DNA of 64,000 bases from Stomoxys calcitrans (Eukaryota > Arthropoda > Insecta > Diptera > Muscidae), in the NCBI RefSeq assembly GCF_963082655.1, contig NC_081556.1:68247227-68311226 (forward strand). The letters run 5' to 3'. Below, one piece after another: positions 10,869-21,940 of this stretch (the stretch's first letter is position 1; each line of letters starts with the position of its first letter). The position numbers were made by a program, and so were the translations under genes. The notes under the pieces are model-generated. The model did not search any database. It saw only the letters and a program-made list of their open reading frames with translations, and was not told the DNA's origin.

Positions 10869-11102
10869 TTGGGTTGCCCAAAAAGTAATTGCGGATTTTT
10901 CATATAGTCGGCGTTGACAAAGTTTTTCACAGCTTGTGACTCTATAATTGCTTTCTTTCTTCTGTCAGTTATCAGCTGTTACTTTTAGCTTGCTTTAGAA
11001 AAAAAGTGTAAAAAAAAGTATATTTGATTAAAGTTCATTCTAAGTTCTATTAAAAATGCATTTACTTTCTTTTAAATAACCGCAATTACTTTTTGGGCAA
11101 CC
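10869..11102. mobile_element. mariner-type MITE, copy 3
   Basis: About 234 bp, very close to the copy at 3406-3641. It begins TTGGGTTGCCCAAAAAGTAA after TA and ends CTTTTTGGGCAACC, missing the final CAA. Inserted into the minisatellite array. Confidence 0.88.
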
Positions 11103-11849
11103 AGATCATTTAGTCACCTATCATATAATTCTTAGTTGTACCTACATGCCAAATTTCAGATCCCTAACTCCATCTATGAAGAAAGTACCAAATGGTACCA
11201 AAATGTGCGAATGGTAAATAGATATTTTGGCCACTCATCATATATTTCTTAGTTGTACCTACATGCCTAATTTCGGACATCTAGCTCCATTTATAAAGAA
11301 AGTACCAAATAGTACCAATTTTGGAACCAAAATGTTCGAATTGTGAAAAAATCATTTAGTCGCCCATCATATATTTTTACCATTGTACCATTTGGTACAT
11401 TTTGGTACTTTTTAGTACCTAAGCTGCATCTGCACACATAGTATAAATTGGTTCCAATTATAGTGTCAAAATGTACGAATTGTAAAAAGCTCATAGTCAC
11501 CCTTTATATATATTTTTCCTAGTTGTACCTGCAAGCCAAATTTTAGAACTTTTGCTCCATCTGTAAAGATAATACCAAATGATACCAATTGTGGTACCAA
11601 AATTTACGAATTTTGAATAGATCATTTAGTTACACATCATATATTTTTACCATTGTACCATTTCGTACATTTTGGTACTTTTTAGTACCTAAGCGTACGA
11701 AGATCACCAAATCCACCCTTATCCCGTGCCTACAACCCAAGACCAACATTCATGCAAAATTGCTTGATTCTACGTTTGGGCTGGACGATAATCAGTCAGT
11801 CAGTCAGTCACGCAACTCTTTTATATATATAGATGAACATATATGGGGT

Positions 11850-12023
11850 AGCGCATGTGCTAGATTAAAGAATTGTTCATCCTTTGCGATTCTTTAGTAA
11901 AGCAGGGTACTCTATGTGTTCTACTTTCGAACGAGTTATGGGAAACTGTAAAAACATATCATTATTGTAGAACATCCTGTATAGCAACAGCGAACCCCCA
12001 TATTTTGAAAGCTTGAATACTAC
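11850..12023. other. short unassigned spacer
   Basis: Nothing recognised between the minisatellite-bearing element and the RT fragment. Confidence 0.35.
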
Positions 12024-12205
12024 TTGTTAGTAGTTCTGTTGAACATTGCAAAATTGCTTGACGCGCTGCGCTTTCCTCCAACGTTGATAAGCTGGTTTAA
12101 GTCTTATTTATGTGGCAGAACGCAGAATGTTCTCCTCAATGGCGTTTTATCTAAAAGAGAACAACAATTATCTAACGCAGAATGTTCTCTTCAATGGCGT
12201 TTTAT
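12024..12205 (+). pseudogene. short RT fragment of a non-LTR element
   Basis: The frame contains PPTLISWFKSYLCGRTQNV, the conserved stretch between RT motifs A and B of Jockey/CR1-like elements. A 25-bp piece (AACGCAGAATGTTCTC...) occurs twice (12119 and 12174) with an intervening stop-free run. No ends identified. Confidence 0.5.
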
Positions 12206-12237
12206 CTAACAATATCCGGGATACATCTGATATTCCA

Positions 12238-12613
12238 CATTTGCATGTGGATTTGGCGATCCTCGTTAAGCTCCAATAAGTGAGCAAGCTCGTTCCCTCG
12301 GGGATCGTGACAGCCCCATTGGTTATTTAAAGGCACCAATAAATCGTTTTATCATATCGCGCATCATAGACATTCAATAATTAAGCAAGAGCCGTTGGCG
12401 CCCAGCCTCTCACCGAGACCTCCTCTCAATACCGCTGAGTGTCCGCGACAGCAATTATTGTTACTCCGTATGGAGCATTCCACTATTCGCAACCAGTGGA
12501 CGCGTCGGTAGCACGCAGCTAAGCTTGCGTGATAACGATGAAAACCACATAGATCGGAGCTCAAAGATCCAGAGCGTGTAGTGCTCATGGTTATCTCGTG
12601 CCGGGGGGGGCAG
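12238..12613 (-). repeat. R370 repeat, copy 2
   Basis: Antisense copy. Its complement starts CCCGGCACGAGATAACCATG and runs through GAGCTCCGATCTATGTGGTT, ATACGGAGTAACAATAATTG and TTTAAATAACCAATGGGGC to GATCGCCAAATCCACATGCA. The CAA tail is lost. Confidence 0.6.
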
Positions 12614-12748
12614 TCATCTTGGTCCTGTTCAGTTCGATATAACAGAAGAAAGATCATTTAAGTATACATTAAACAGGGCAGTTATCTTGGTTCTGATCTG
12701 ACCTTCCTTCTGTTATATCGTCATCTAATATTTTGCTTTTACTTTGGA

Positions 12749-12850
12749 GGCCACCGTATCGCAGAGATTAGCATGTCCGCCTATGACGTTGGTTCGAATC
12801 CTGGCGAGAACATCAGAAAACATTTTCAGCTGTTGTTATCCGCTCCTAAT
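12749..12850 (+). mobile_element. SINE-1 head fragment
   Basis: GGCCACCGTATCGCAGAGAT, GCATGTCCGCCTATGACG and GGTTCGAATCCTGGCGAGAA (B box), then TTATCCGCTCCTAAT, where it is interrupted. The following 12851-12910 contains GTCCCCGAAGCTCC and GGTCGGGATTC, similar to the flank of the SINE piece at 19167, so another small element may have inserted at the same SINE position twice. Confidence 0.7.
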
Positions 12851-12910
12851 TAGGCTTGCTAAGTCCCCGAAGCTCCAACTCGGGAAACCCTAAATCGATG
12901 GTCGGGATTC

Positions 12911-13309
12911 TCAAAAGAAAAAAAAACAAAATTTATTCGAAATCCAGTTTTGATTATAAAGAAGAAAAAAAAAAACAAACGCATTGAAGGGCGGATGATT
13001 TTTTTTAGATATTCTTAACTTAAACTTACTTTATGTAACGATGCAGCTTCCAAAGCATTTTTATAAACATTTTCTCCCCTCCTCAGTTGTCAAAAATGTG
13101 TAGAACTCCTTGCAATTCATATTGATGTTTAATCTTTTTATTATCTTAGCCTATAGCAGATTCTATGTCTTGCTTTGGTATACACATTAGTTAAATTAAT
13201 TAACACTTTTTCGCAATTGGCATTAATGACAGGTATAGAGAATAAAAAAAAAATATAAGCGTGATCTACACCTTTCTCAATAGTTGTTGGGTAAGTAGAG
13301 CACCATTAT
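12911..13309. other. intergenic spacer, nothing recognised
   Basis: AT-rich with A-runs at 12919 and 12963. No feature supported. Confidence 0.4.
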
Positions 13310-14565
13310 CAATTTGACAAAGGTGTTGATGAAGAACAAGACAGAATGTGCTAACTAAAGAGGAACAGGTTTCCTCCCTATCGCATACAAGATATTCTCG
13401 AGCCCACCGTGTGAAAGATTAAAACCTAAAGTCAAAGATGTAATTGGGCCCTATTAATGCGGCTTTAGACCTGGTTAATCCACCATAGACCAGATATTCA
13501 CAGTGCGCCAAATCCTGGAAAAGACCCGAAAAGGACAAATCAACACCTACCATCTCTTTGTTGCTTTCGCCGCCGCTTTGGATACCCTTCCAAAGTTCAA
13601 AGGTATTTCAAGCCATGTTTGAGTTTGGTACCCCTTCAACAATAATAAGACTCTGCAGGATGACACTTGTTGAAACACGTTCCTCAGTAAGAATAGGAAA
13701 TAATCTCTCCGAATCATTCAATACTAAACGAGATTTCAGACAAGGAGACAGCTTATGGTGTGATCTCTTTAATATCCAGCTGGAGAAGATTATACGAGAT
13801 GCAGATGTGAATGGCACACTTCCACAAGAGAACAAATGCTACTCGTCTATATTGGCGACATCGATATCATAGGTCGGTTAGCGGGAGTAGTAACTGCAGC
13901 CGTTGAAGGAATCGAAAGAAAGACATGAAAAGTAAATGGAGGGTATCAACTCCCAAAACGCCTTGTACAAATGGAGAAAGTTCGGAACCACAACTTTGAA
14001 ACGAACCGAAACGAACAACACAAGTTTTCAAATAAAGCGAAATATAATACTGGCAAACAGATGCTACTATGGATTAAGTAGGCAGTTTAGAAACAAGGCC
14101 ACCTGTCGACAAAGATAGCACTATACAAGACACTGATACTACCTGTGTTCTTATATGGTTACGAGGCATGGATACTTGGGAAAGCAGATGAGACGGTTCT
14201 TGCAGTATTTGAAAGAAAGATTCTTCGTAAAATATATGGGTCAGTTTACGTTAATGGAGAATAGAGGCGTCGTATGAATCACGCTGTATGACGACGATTG
14301 CATAGTTACAAGCATCAAAATACAACGGTTGCGTTGGATAGGTCATGTTGTTAGAATGGATGAGGAAGCTCCAGCAAAGTAATCTTTTGAAGGCAATCAC
14401 GTTGGTACACGCAAACCGGGACGATTAAAAGCCCGATGAAAAGACACCACGAAACTTGGTGTCAAAGATTTTAGAATAAGCGCAGAAGATCGAGGCGCTT
14501 GGAGCACTATTCTCATTCGGCTAATAGGACAAATGTTCTATCGTAGCCAATGAAAGTAAAAGTAA
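13310..14565 (+). pseudogene. RTE-type LINE (LINE-B), 5'-truncated decayed copy
   Basis: Parallels the RT part of the RTE at 23068-26058. 13370-13400 matches the conserved CTCCCCATCGCATACAAGAT region, and the frame at 13558-13872 covers part of the palm. 14160-14400 covers the C-terminal block ending before EEAPAK. The 3' end (AATGAAAGTAAAAGTAAAGT) is kept at about 14550. Several small deletions, including one removing most of the YADD box region, break the frame. Confidence 0.8.
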
Positions 14566-15200
14566 AGTTGATAAAGATACATGGCGTATCAGAAACCTCG
14601 AAACCTCGATAGCCATTAAAAGTGCTTTTGAAACACTTATCGAAGTCTTTATATGTAGGTTCTTTGAAATGATATTTTTGAATAGAAAGCATTGAATTTA
14701 AATGATTTCGAGTTGGAATATGTTCGAGAAATCATAAAAAGTATCAGTTTGAATAATTTTAGCGATTACCGCATTTTGCAGAAATACTACCATATTTGAT
14801 CGCCTAGCAGACCTTTAGGTAATGTTGCATAAACAGCTCGAAGACACCCGTAGTCACCATAAAACATGTCAGATTCTTAAATGCAAATGTGGCTACGACA
14901 ACATCAACACCAAGAAAAATACTCAGCATTATGTGTATTATAATGTGTATGAGAGTTGAAGTAGTCTACCATACAACTGTTTTCGTCTTTTAACTTCTTT
15001 GTGTTAAACTAAATAGTTATTGTTAAATTTGATCAAATTCAGAAGTTTGTTTCAGAAAGTTTTTTTTTAATAAAATTTTTAAATTTTTCAGTAATGTTAG
15101 TTTCTTATTGTATGTGTTATAAATTATTATTGGTAATATTTGTTAACTTTATGAGATTAACTGTTTTTGAACAGTATTTAAATCCTGATTAATTTTTTAA
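14566..15200. other. intergenic AT-rich spacer
   Basis: No gene or repeat boundary recognised between the RTE 3' end and the tail of LINE-D. Confidence 0.4.
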
Positions 15201-15205
15201 AATAA

Positions 15206-15287
15206 TTTTTTATTAGATTAGATTAGATTAGATTAGATTAGATCTTTATTAAACAAAATTCAACTATATAAGTATAATATTCATTGC

Positions 15288-15319
<32 letters not shown>

Positions 15320-17405
15320 GATTAACTTTAATAAAGATAGTTAAACTTAGACAATGTTTTTTTGCATTAAACGTCTGTCACATTTGTGTTTAGTTTAATT
15401 CTTGTATCAAATAGTGCCTATAATTCATTGCACATTTTATGTATTTAATCAAATTGCTCCAATCATCCTGTCGTTGTCCATTCAATATATTGATCATTTC
15501 ATGATCAGCTAGTACTATTTTGCCAAAGTACAAAATTCGAAATTCTTTTAGCACTGGGCATACACCTACGAAATGTTGGATATTTTCGATAGCCCGCATA
15601 TTGCAAAGGTTACATAATTTATGGTTATCTTCCACACCATATAAATTGCCGTTTAAGTTAAGCATTCCACCTCGCGCCTTTAGAATCCATATGATGTTAT
15701 CTAACGGATTCTCATCTGTTATATATGAAAGCCCCTTATTATAGTCCAGATGTTTGTAAAACCGTTCTGTTGAGTTTTTATTTCGAATATTACCATAGAT
15801 GTTTCTCAATTTTAAAGCCGTTAGCAGTTCAATGCTGAAAGTTTTCCATTGGACGAAAATATTCGGCAATTCAGGCCAATTGATGTTTAGATCTCTTGCT
15901 ATATTTCTCAAATCTTTCACCCAAAACGAATTCCTTTCTATTAATGCTCTCGTTAGCATCTTTGGCAACCGATTATCATGGTAATGTAGTAAAACGTTAT
16001 TTATATATTTCAAATGTAATCCCATCGTATATATATGGCTTTCTTCAGCAGCAGTTTCCAACATCAGTACATAATTTGGCGTATTTTTCGGCAGCCGTAA
16101 AATTTTTTTCATAAAAAAGCGTTGAAGTTTGTCTACTTCATCAAAATGTCTAAAGCCCCATATTTGAGATGCATAGCTCTGTATTGCTCTACAAACGGCT
16201 AAGTACACCTTCCATTTCATACGTAGACTGATTCGGTTCTCCTTCATTATGTGATTCCAGGTCGTATTAAGAGCAATCTTTGCTTGCAAATTTCTCTTTT
16301 CTACATGTTTTTGAAAACTCAGCTTTGGAGTAAAAATTACTCCCAAATAATTAAATTCAGAGGTAATTTTAATTTCTTCCCCTTTATACCACCACTTTTC
16401 GAGAGAGCTTAATCTTCCACCTCTTCTAAAAATTAGCATCTGCGATTTTGCCATATTGACTGAAAGGTTCCATTTTTTGCAATAGATTTCTAAGTTGTAA
16501 ATCATGCTTTGCATTGTTTCTATATCATCAGAGATAATCACAATATCATCTGCGTATAGTAAAATCCTCAGATTAATACCATTACACTGCAGTCCTCCCT
16601 CCAGGCTATCATGCAAATCATTGATGTATAAAGCAAATAATAAGGGTGAGAGCAAACATCCCTGTTTTACGCCAGCCTTAGTTTGAAAATATGCGGACAT
16701 TTCCTCCCCCGTCCATACAGCGTACTGTGTATTAGCGTATAAGTTCTCTACAAGCTTAGCAAATTTATAGGAGACACCCAGTTCAAATAATTTATAAATT
16801 AGGGCTTGTCTGGACACATTGTCAAAAGCAGCGGAAAAGTCTACAAAATATGCATAGACTTTCTTCTTTTCGTCTAGTTTAAGACTTACTATTGCAGACA
16901 AGTTGTATATATTATCGTATGAGGAGTAGCCTCGTCTAAATCCTGCTTGAAATTCATTCAAAACATTCTCAGATTCTACCCATTTCCATAAACGCTCGTT
17001 AAGAATCCCCATCATTATCTTTGCAATACAGTTTGAGAAAGCAATTCCTCTGTAATTATTGGGTTGTTCACAATTCCCTTTTTTATATATTGGATATATA
17101 ATAGATTTACTAAATGACTCATCAACGCTTTCACCATCTAGTATCTTATTATACTTTGTTAACAATATATTCTGGAATTCATCCGTTGCATTCACAAAGA
17201 ACTCATAAGGCACTCTATCCTCGCCTGGAGCTTTGTTGTTTTTCATCTTACGCAGTGTTTCTCTTAACTCAGCTATTGATATAGGTTCATCTAAATATTG
17301 GTTTAATCTAAAGGGAGGTGCATATTGAATAGGGGCAACAACTTGAATTGGATTTAATAGGTGCATAAAGTAGTTTTTAAGTTCATCTGCCGTTACGTTA
17401 CTGCC
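15206..17405 (-). mobile_element. LINE-D, 5'-truncated, with (TAATC)n and poly(A) 3' structures
   Basis: On the minus strand the RT ORF is followed by a 3' UTR ending AAGTTAATC and a run of about 25 A (15295-15319). About 50 bp further on is a second end-like motif, TTTAATAAAGATC followed by five TAATC-type pentamers (15206-15243). The 5' side stops at about 17405, just upstream of the RT, so ORF1 and the endonuclease are absent. Confidence 0.75.
15390..17366 (-). CDS. LINE-D reverse transcriptase, intact 658-residue frame
   Basis: An uninterrupted RT polyprotein fragment. Visible motifs in order: NNKAPGEDRVPYEFF (about 43-57), YRGIAFSNCIAKIM, FRRGYSSYDNIYNL, AYFVDFSAAFDNV (motif A), VKQGCLLSPLLFALYINDL (motif B), LLYADDIVII (motif C, catalytic Asp pair), FNYLGVIFTPKLSF and a C-terminal finger CNLCNMRAIENIQHFVGVC (C-x2-C-x7-H-x4-C). 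It would copy element RNA into DNA at a nicked target. The open frame extends about 13 codons above this ATG (AD-E-L-K...), so the true start is lost with the 5' truncation. The clade is uncertain; it looks like the Jockey/CR1/L2 assemblage. With no endonuclease it should be immobile alone. Confidence 0.85.
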   Translation of the reverse strand: MHLLNPIQVVAPIQYAPPFRLNQYLDEPISIAELRETLRKMKNNKAPGEDRVPYEFFVNATDEFQNILLTKYNKILDGESVDESFSKSIIYPIYKKGNCEQPNNYRGIAFSNCIAKIMMGILNERLWKWVESENVLNEFQAGFRRGYSSYDNIYNLSAIVSLKLDEKKKVYAYFVDFSAAFDNVSRQALIYKLFELGVSYKFAKLVENLYANTQYAVWTGEEMSAYFQTKAGVKQGCLLSPLLFALYINDLHDSLEGGLQCNGINLRILLYADDIVIISDDIETMQSMIYNLEIYCKKWNLSVNMAKSQMLIFRRGGRLSSLEKWWYKGEEIKITSEFNYLGVIFTPKLSFQKHVEKRNLQAKIALNTTWNHIMKENRISLRMKWKVYLAVCRAIQSYASQIWGFRHFDEVDKLQRFFMKKILRLPKNTPNYVLMLETAAEESHIYTMGLHLKYINNVLLHYHDNRLPKMLTRALIERNSFWVKDLRNIARDLNINWPELPNIFVQWKTFSIELLTALKLRNIYGNIRNKNSTERFYKHLDYNKGLSYITDENPLDNIIWILKARGGMLNLNGNLYGVEDNHKLCNLCNMRAIENIQHFVGVCPVLKEFRILYFGKIVLADHEMINILNGQRQDDWSNLIKYIKCAMNYRHYLIQELN

Positions 17406-17451
17406 AATTTTTTATTGTTAACTTTTTATTACATGTACTATAAATTATTAT

Positions 17452-18862
17452 TATTGTTGTTGTTGTTGTTGTAGCAGTTTATAGTGTTCTATCTTGAGTG
17501 TTGTTGAGTGTCAAGACCGAGGAACTCTGCGACTAAGATGGGGTGCGTCCACAGGGACCTGGGTCTGAGTCGAGTGGGTCTGGCCGGGCAGTTAAACAGG
17601 TGACGTGTATCGTGCGCTCCCTGGTTACAATCGGGAGATACATCTTGCACGTCGGCATCAATCTTTGCTATGTAGGAGTTGAGGTGGCTGCATCTGTCGG
17701 AACGTAATTAAGCTAGAACTACTCTGGTTTGCCGAGGGAGGTCAATTTCTGCAGGTGCAATGGGAGACGGTCGTTCTCCAAGGACTACATTCACCCGGTT
17801 GCCATTTACCGCATCTGCATGAATGTTGTCTAGACCTGCTTGATATGCCGCTTGATCTAGAGGTTCCCTCTTGTAAAGCTGAACCTCATGCTCTGGGCTG
17901 ATTGAAGCCACGGCAAATGTGTGCGTTGTGCTATGCAGTCTTCGGAATCCATGTTCATACTCGGCGAATGGCGAATTCTCCTACGACGCTCGGGAGGAGT
18001 ATTGACTCAAGCGTCTTTGCTACTGATGAGAGAAGGGAGATCGGTTTATACGACTCCCCCAATCTCGGGTCCTTTCCAGGCTTCGGTAGCGGGATCGCTC
18101 TGCCAATTTTCCAGACATCGGAAACTATGAGAGTGTTCAGAGACAGGTTGAGGACCGTAGTAAGGTACTCAACTCCAGGTAAATCCAGTTTCTTCTGCAT
18201 CAATATAGAGATCTTGTCGGGGCCAACGCCTTGGATGATTTGGCGCAACGGATGACCTTCGTAACTTCACCCATTGGAGCATTTCCTTTGTCATTGTTCG
18301 TTCGCGTCTAACAGATACCGGCACTTAGTTAGGGACACAATTCTAGACGTGAACCAACTTAGGAGAGTGGTGTTGAATTTCTTTTTAGAAGTTACTTTAC
18401 AGTTTTTAGAGCGCACAACAAGCCCATAGTGGCACGGGGCGGATTAATATATGCACCCTCTTTTCAATTGCTCTCCTCCTTGCCCTGTCACTCTCGGGAT
18501 GCAAAAAAAAATTGACGGTTGAACAACCTGGTGCATCTCTTCGGATCAGTTACAGTTAAGTCGCCGAGAGTGACTTAACAGTAGACCACAGCTTGTCTAA
18601 ACCTGTGCCTATGTTCATTGACTACCCTACCTAACGAATCCCATCACGCTCGCCTGCGAGTACCACTGCCTGCGCTTGGAAATTGGCCCGCACTTTGGAT
18701 ATTCGACCGGGTGGTATAAAGCGAGCGGCTGCTGCGTAAATGATGTCTCGGCAACTTGCACATCCGAGGGGAGGGGGTGGCAGTTCACTGAAGCGGCGAT
18801 TGGTATACTTCCTGAAGCCAGCACAATCGGCCTTCTTCTGATTGATAAACGTCCGGCTCCAT
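17452..18862 (-). mobile_element. LINE-A, decayed minus-strand copy
   Basis: Starts with the complementary CAA tail (17452-17475, TTG repeats then TGTAGCAGTTTATAGTG). Reading the minus strand leftwards, it covers the C-terminal finger (17590-17700), the region around 17708-17911, part of RT (17955-18255) and, after a LINE-C insert, the linker between endonuclease and RT (18483-18862). The RT segment from about 38280 to 39340 of the reference copy is deleted. Non-functional. Confidence 0.8.
18268..18482 (+). mobile_element. LINE-C 3' end, nested in LINE-A
   Basis: CGTCTAACAGATACCGGCAC, GACGTGAACCAACTTAGGAG, AGAGCGCACAACAAGCCCAT and GGGGCGGATTAATATATGCA match the 3' region of LINE-C at 31740-31895, 39845-40020 and 42558-42642 (minus). 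It interrupts the minus-strand LINE-A copy. Confidence 0.65.
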
Positions 18863-19166
18863 AGGTTATTATTATTATTGTTAAATTTATTAATATTAAC
18901 TAGTTCTGAGTAGTATTCAATTCTTGATTTATTTTTTACATCATTTTTATGAATTGTTAATTTTGTAGTATTATAGTCATAATTGGTCTAACGACTTGAC
19001 GAATAAATCAGCAAATTAAATTAAATATGCAATCGCATAAATACTGAAATTCCATTCGATAACTGAGTACGATTAAAAAGTCGGGGTTTTACGATATTTT
19101 TTCCAAATTCTCGGGATTGGGGATTGTCAAAAAAGTCGGGATAATCCCGACCATTTGGCAAACCTA

Positions 19167-19220
19167 CTCCTAATGCTGGCGACATTTGTGAGGTACTATG
19201 TCATGTAAAAACTCCCCCGA
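19167..19220 (+). mobile_element. SINE-1 body fragment
   Basis: CTCCTAATGCTGGCGACATT and GAGGTACTATGTCATGTAAA, identical in order to the middle of SINE-1. Confidence 0.6.
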
Positions 19221-19221
19221 A

Positions 19222-20330
19222 TATAACCGACGCAAAATACCATAAACACGAGAAAGGAGAGAGTCAATATGACAACCGAAATTAAGATTTTTATCAATCA
19301 CTATCCACAAACCAATGGATTTAGCCTTAATTTTTCCTAAAACTACCGCAACATAATAAATATTTACACAAAGAAAGGAAACCGAATCGGCAGTATCGGG
19401 AAATGATTCAAAATCAGTATTAGTAGTTCGGTTAGCTCGAACACCGGAACCAAAAAAATTGTTAACCGTTTCAACATCACCATCATACACTAGACTGTCA
19501 TCGCCAAAGCAACCGGAACCCTTAGGAACACGCCAAAAGCCCTTGGAATCTAAACTACCAAATCGTTCAGAATAATATCTATTTCTTTCGTTCCGTATAA
19601 CGGATTTGGCCTAGTTCTGATATTTACAAAAAGTCCTCCAATTCTCAGGAGTACGATGCTCTTGATATGCACTATATGATAAATCTCTAAGATTCTGAGC
19701 AGACAAAATCTTCCTGCACTTCATCCAATCACCGCCATCATTATGAATCCTTTTTCTTATAACAGGCACGACAGCAAAAAGATAATCAAAAAGTAAGGTG
19801 ATACGACATAATCAAAGGCAGATAAGCACTGTGTCAAACCGTCACAGTCAATATTTCCATAGTCCCGGTACTCTATTATGCGCTCAAGAGCCGCCAAAAT
19901 TATATTAAAGATGATAAAATAAGTGCGTGGTGAGAAATGGATGGGTACTGAACGTGATTAGAATAACAGGTCATTGAGCCCTCACTTACGAGTATAAAAT
20001 CTATTAAAGATGATGATCCATGAGCAACACTATAATCGCAGATCGCAATAAGGTAGACCTCGATACATTAAATAAATCGCAGTTAAAATCACCGACAATA
20101 ATGACTGAATACCTGACTGAGTAGTTCCACAAAAGACATGATATCGCCGACAGGGGGAAGATAAACCACACCAAATAAAAGATTCATTTTACCAGAGGTT
20201 ATTTCAAGGAAAAGGGACTCACATTTCCCCAAAACAGAAGAACGAAACACAACTATGTGTTTCAAAGTATTTGACACATATACACCTACTCCACCACCCC
20301 TCATGTATGTTGTAATGAAATATATTTTAG
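19222..20330 (-). pseudogene. Jockey-like non-LTR element remnant (endonuclease and RT)
   Basis: The minus frame at 20089-20304 reads as an apurinic-type endonuclease: RGGGVGVYVSNTLKHIVVF, ESLFLEIT and LLFGVVYLPP. The minus frame at 19170-19490 carries late-RT features, IDKNLNFGCHIDSLLSRVYG (the block after LG in RT motif 7). The space between is too short for a whole RT, so the element is internally deleted and frame-broken. Confidence 0.6.
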
Positions 20331-20815
20331 CTGAAGTAAATGAATAAATTACAAGTTCAAAAAGGTTATTAGTTTTGGTCAGAATCAGCGTTGGATTGAG
20401 TCACTCACAAAATAAAAACTAAGTATTACCTTTGTGAGGATGACAAGGCCTTTATGAGTGTTGGGTTGGCTACAACTGTAGCAGAAAAAAATATTATTGT
20501 GCCCTTTTGAATATAAACTTCATTTTGTTAAAAATGTCTTATAATTTTATTCAGGTGAACTGGTTAGCATTCTTTAGCGTCATTATGGTATTACTAAATA
20601 CATTTTAAAATTAGCAAAAATAAATTCTCTTCAATATTTTTTTCATTTAATATATTATATATACTATTCAAGAATTCCACAAGCGCAATAAGGCTGTCTA
20701 GTAAATTATGTAATTTTAATTAAACTTTGTTGAAAGTTGTGGATACTCTAACCGGTATAGATTATTTTGTGAACATTACGAGATTCTTCAACAGAAATAA
20801 ATTTCAAAAATACGT

Positions 20816-20821
20816 TTTATT
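20816..20821 (-). terminator. poly(A) signal of slim
   Basis: TTTATT on the plus strand is AATAAA in the sense of slim, about 80 nt after its stop codon at 20901. Confidence 0.55.
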
Positions 20822-20900
20822 TGTAAACAAATGGCATTGGATCAAAACAACTTCAAAGAAGAAAAAAAGAAATAACAAACCCTTTAATAACATGACCTCT

Positions 20901-21940
20901 TTAGTCGATGTGCGAACGCATTCGTTTTGTCACGGTATTTATAAAAGAAGAAGAAGGCTCCTCAGAAATGTGTTTTCGCATTCGCTGTGGCAGAGAAGGT
21001 AAAAGATTAACATAACGATCAGGTATACCAGCACCTAAAAGAGTAGCCCGATCGAAGCGATGCAAATTATGGTTATAATGAGTAATAGCATCCCAACAAA
21101 TATCACTAAGCTTTGGTATTGTCATCCACATTTTGAAGAGATCATTTCGACGTCTCATGTCCTTCTCGCTGTATTCTATTCCACCAAAAATGTACATGCA
21201 GCCATTGCCAGCGTGCGCAGCCGAATGAAAGTATAACGGCCGTGGTAATGTTGCACTGTGAATTTTGTACCATTGTTTGGTGCGTAAATTCAATTTCCAG
21301 ATATCGTTGAAGTATGTGGTAAAATCTCCCTATAACAAATGAAACATTTCCATATATAATACATTTTATAGCAGATATCTTAATTGAAATTACTTGCCTG
21401 TAGGCCTCCTGTTATGAATGCTTCTATATCACCGTTACTGGCTGTATGCTGCACACACGATAGGCATTTTCTAGCTTTGGGATATCCTGGATCTTGAGCC
21501 GAAGACGCCGTCCGATCAGGTAAGGTGTCAAAATGATCCCAACAATTTGTTTCCAAGTTGAATGCAGGTATACGTTGTAGATCGTATACGGTGTGTGATG
21601 TCCCACCACCAAGGACATATATGTGATGGCCATCGTAAACGACTTCATGTCTATAACGACCCTCGGGGTCATCACGCATTTCCGGGCGACATATATATAC
21701 GTTTTCCCAAACTTTTGTAATGAGATTTAAACGAAAAACGTCACATGAATAATCGAACCCAGTGGTTCCGCCAATAGTATAAAGATAATCATTATGTATC
21801 ACAATACCAGGGCCATACTGTGCCACTGGTAAATCTCCTGCGACTTTGAGAAGCATTACTTGGGGATTTTCTCCAGTAGTATAGACATAACAATCATTTG
21901 AGCATGTCTCTCCAAATGGGTAACCCGTACCACCGTGCGA
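20901..21940 (-). CDS. slim: KLHDC10 / slim kelch-repeat protein, exons 2 and 3 (C-terminal two thirds)
   Basis: Exon 2 is 21398-21940 and exon 3 is 20901-21329. With exon 1 at 44954-45595 they encode a 537-residue protein. Kelch blades are marked by HGGTGYPFGE, YLYTIGGTTGF, IYVLGGGTSHTVYD, AFITGGLQ and MYIFGG, each followed by a Trp-bearing strand (KVWENV, NCWDHF, KQWYKI). Downstream, KLSDICWDAI fits an Elongin-C BC box and LLPSLPQR a CUL2-box-like motif. This agrees with the known role of KLHDC10 as a CUL2 ubiquitin-ligase receptor for C-terminal glycine degrons; fly Slim also promotes ASK1 stress signalling by restraining PP5. The intron between exons 2 and 3 begins GC (CTACAG then GCAAGT) and ends TTATAG. 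Both junctions are phase 0 and the frame continues Q-G-D-F-T-T-Y-F-N-D. Intact. Confidence 0.92.

Larger units (their letters stand above)
9865..11845. mobile_element. minisatellite-bearing element, possibly Helentron-like
   Basis: One end has CATCCCAGTGGTCCGCTTCG (9890). The other has CAGTCAGTCAGTCAGTCACG followed by TTTTATATATATAGAT (11790-11834). Between them lies a degenerate array of 117-138-bp units marked by TAGCTCCATCTGTAAAGAAA, AGTACCAAATAGTACC and TTAGTTGTACCTACATGCC, at about 10521, 10699, 10816, 11168, 11285, 11423 and 11555. No transposase or Rep/helicase frame is visible. The end structure recalls non-autonomous Helentron-type repeats of arthropods, an inference only. A mariner MITE interrupts the array. 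Confidence 0.5.
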
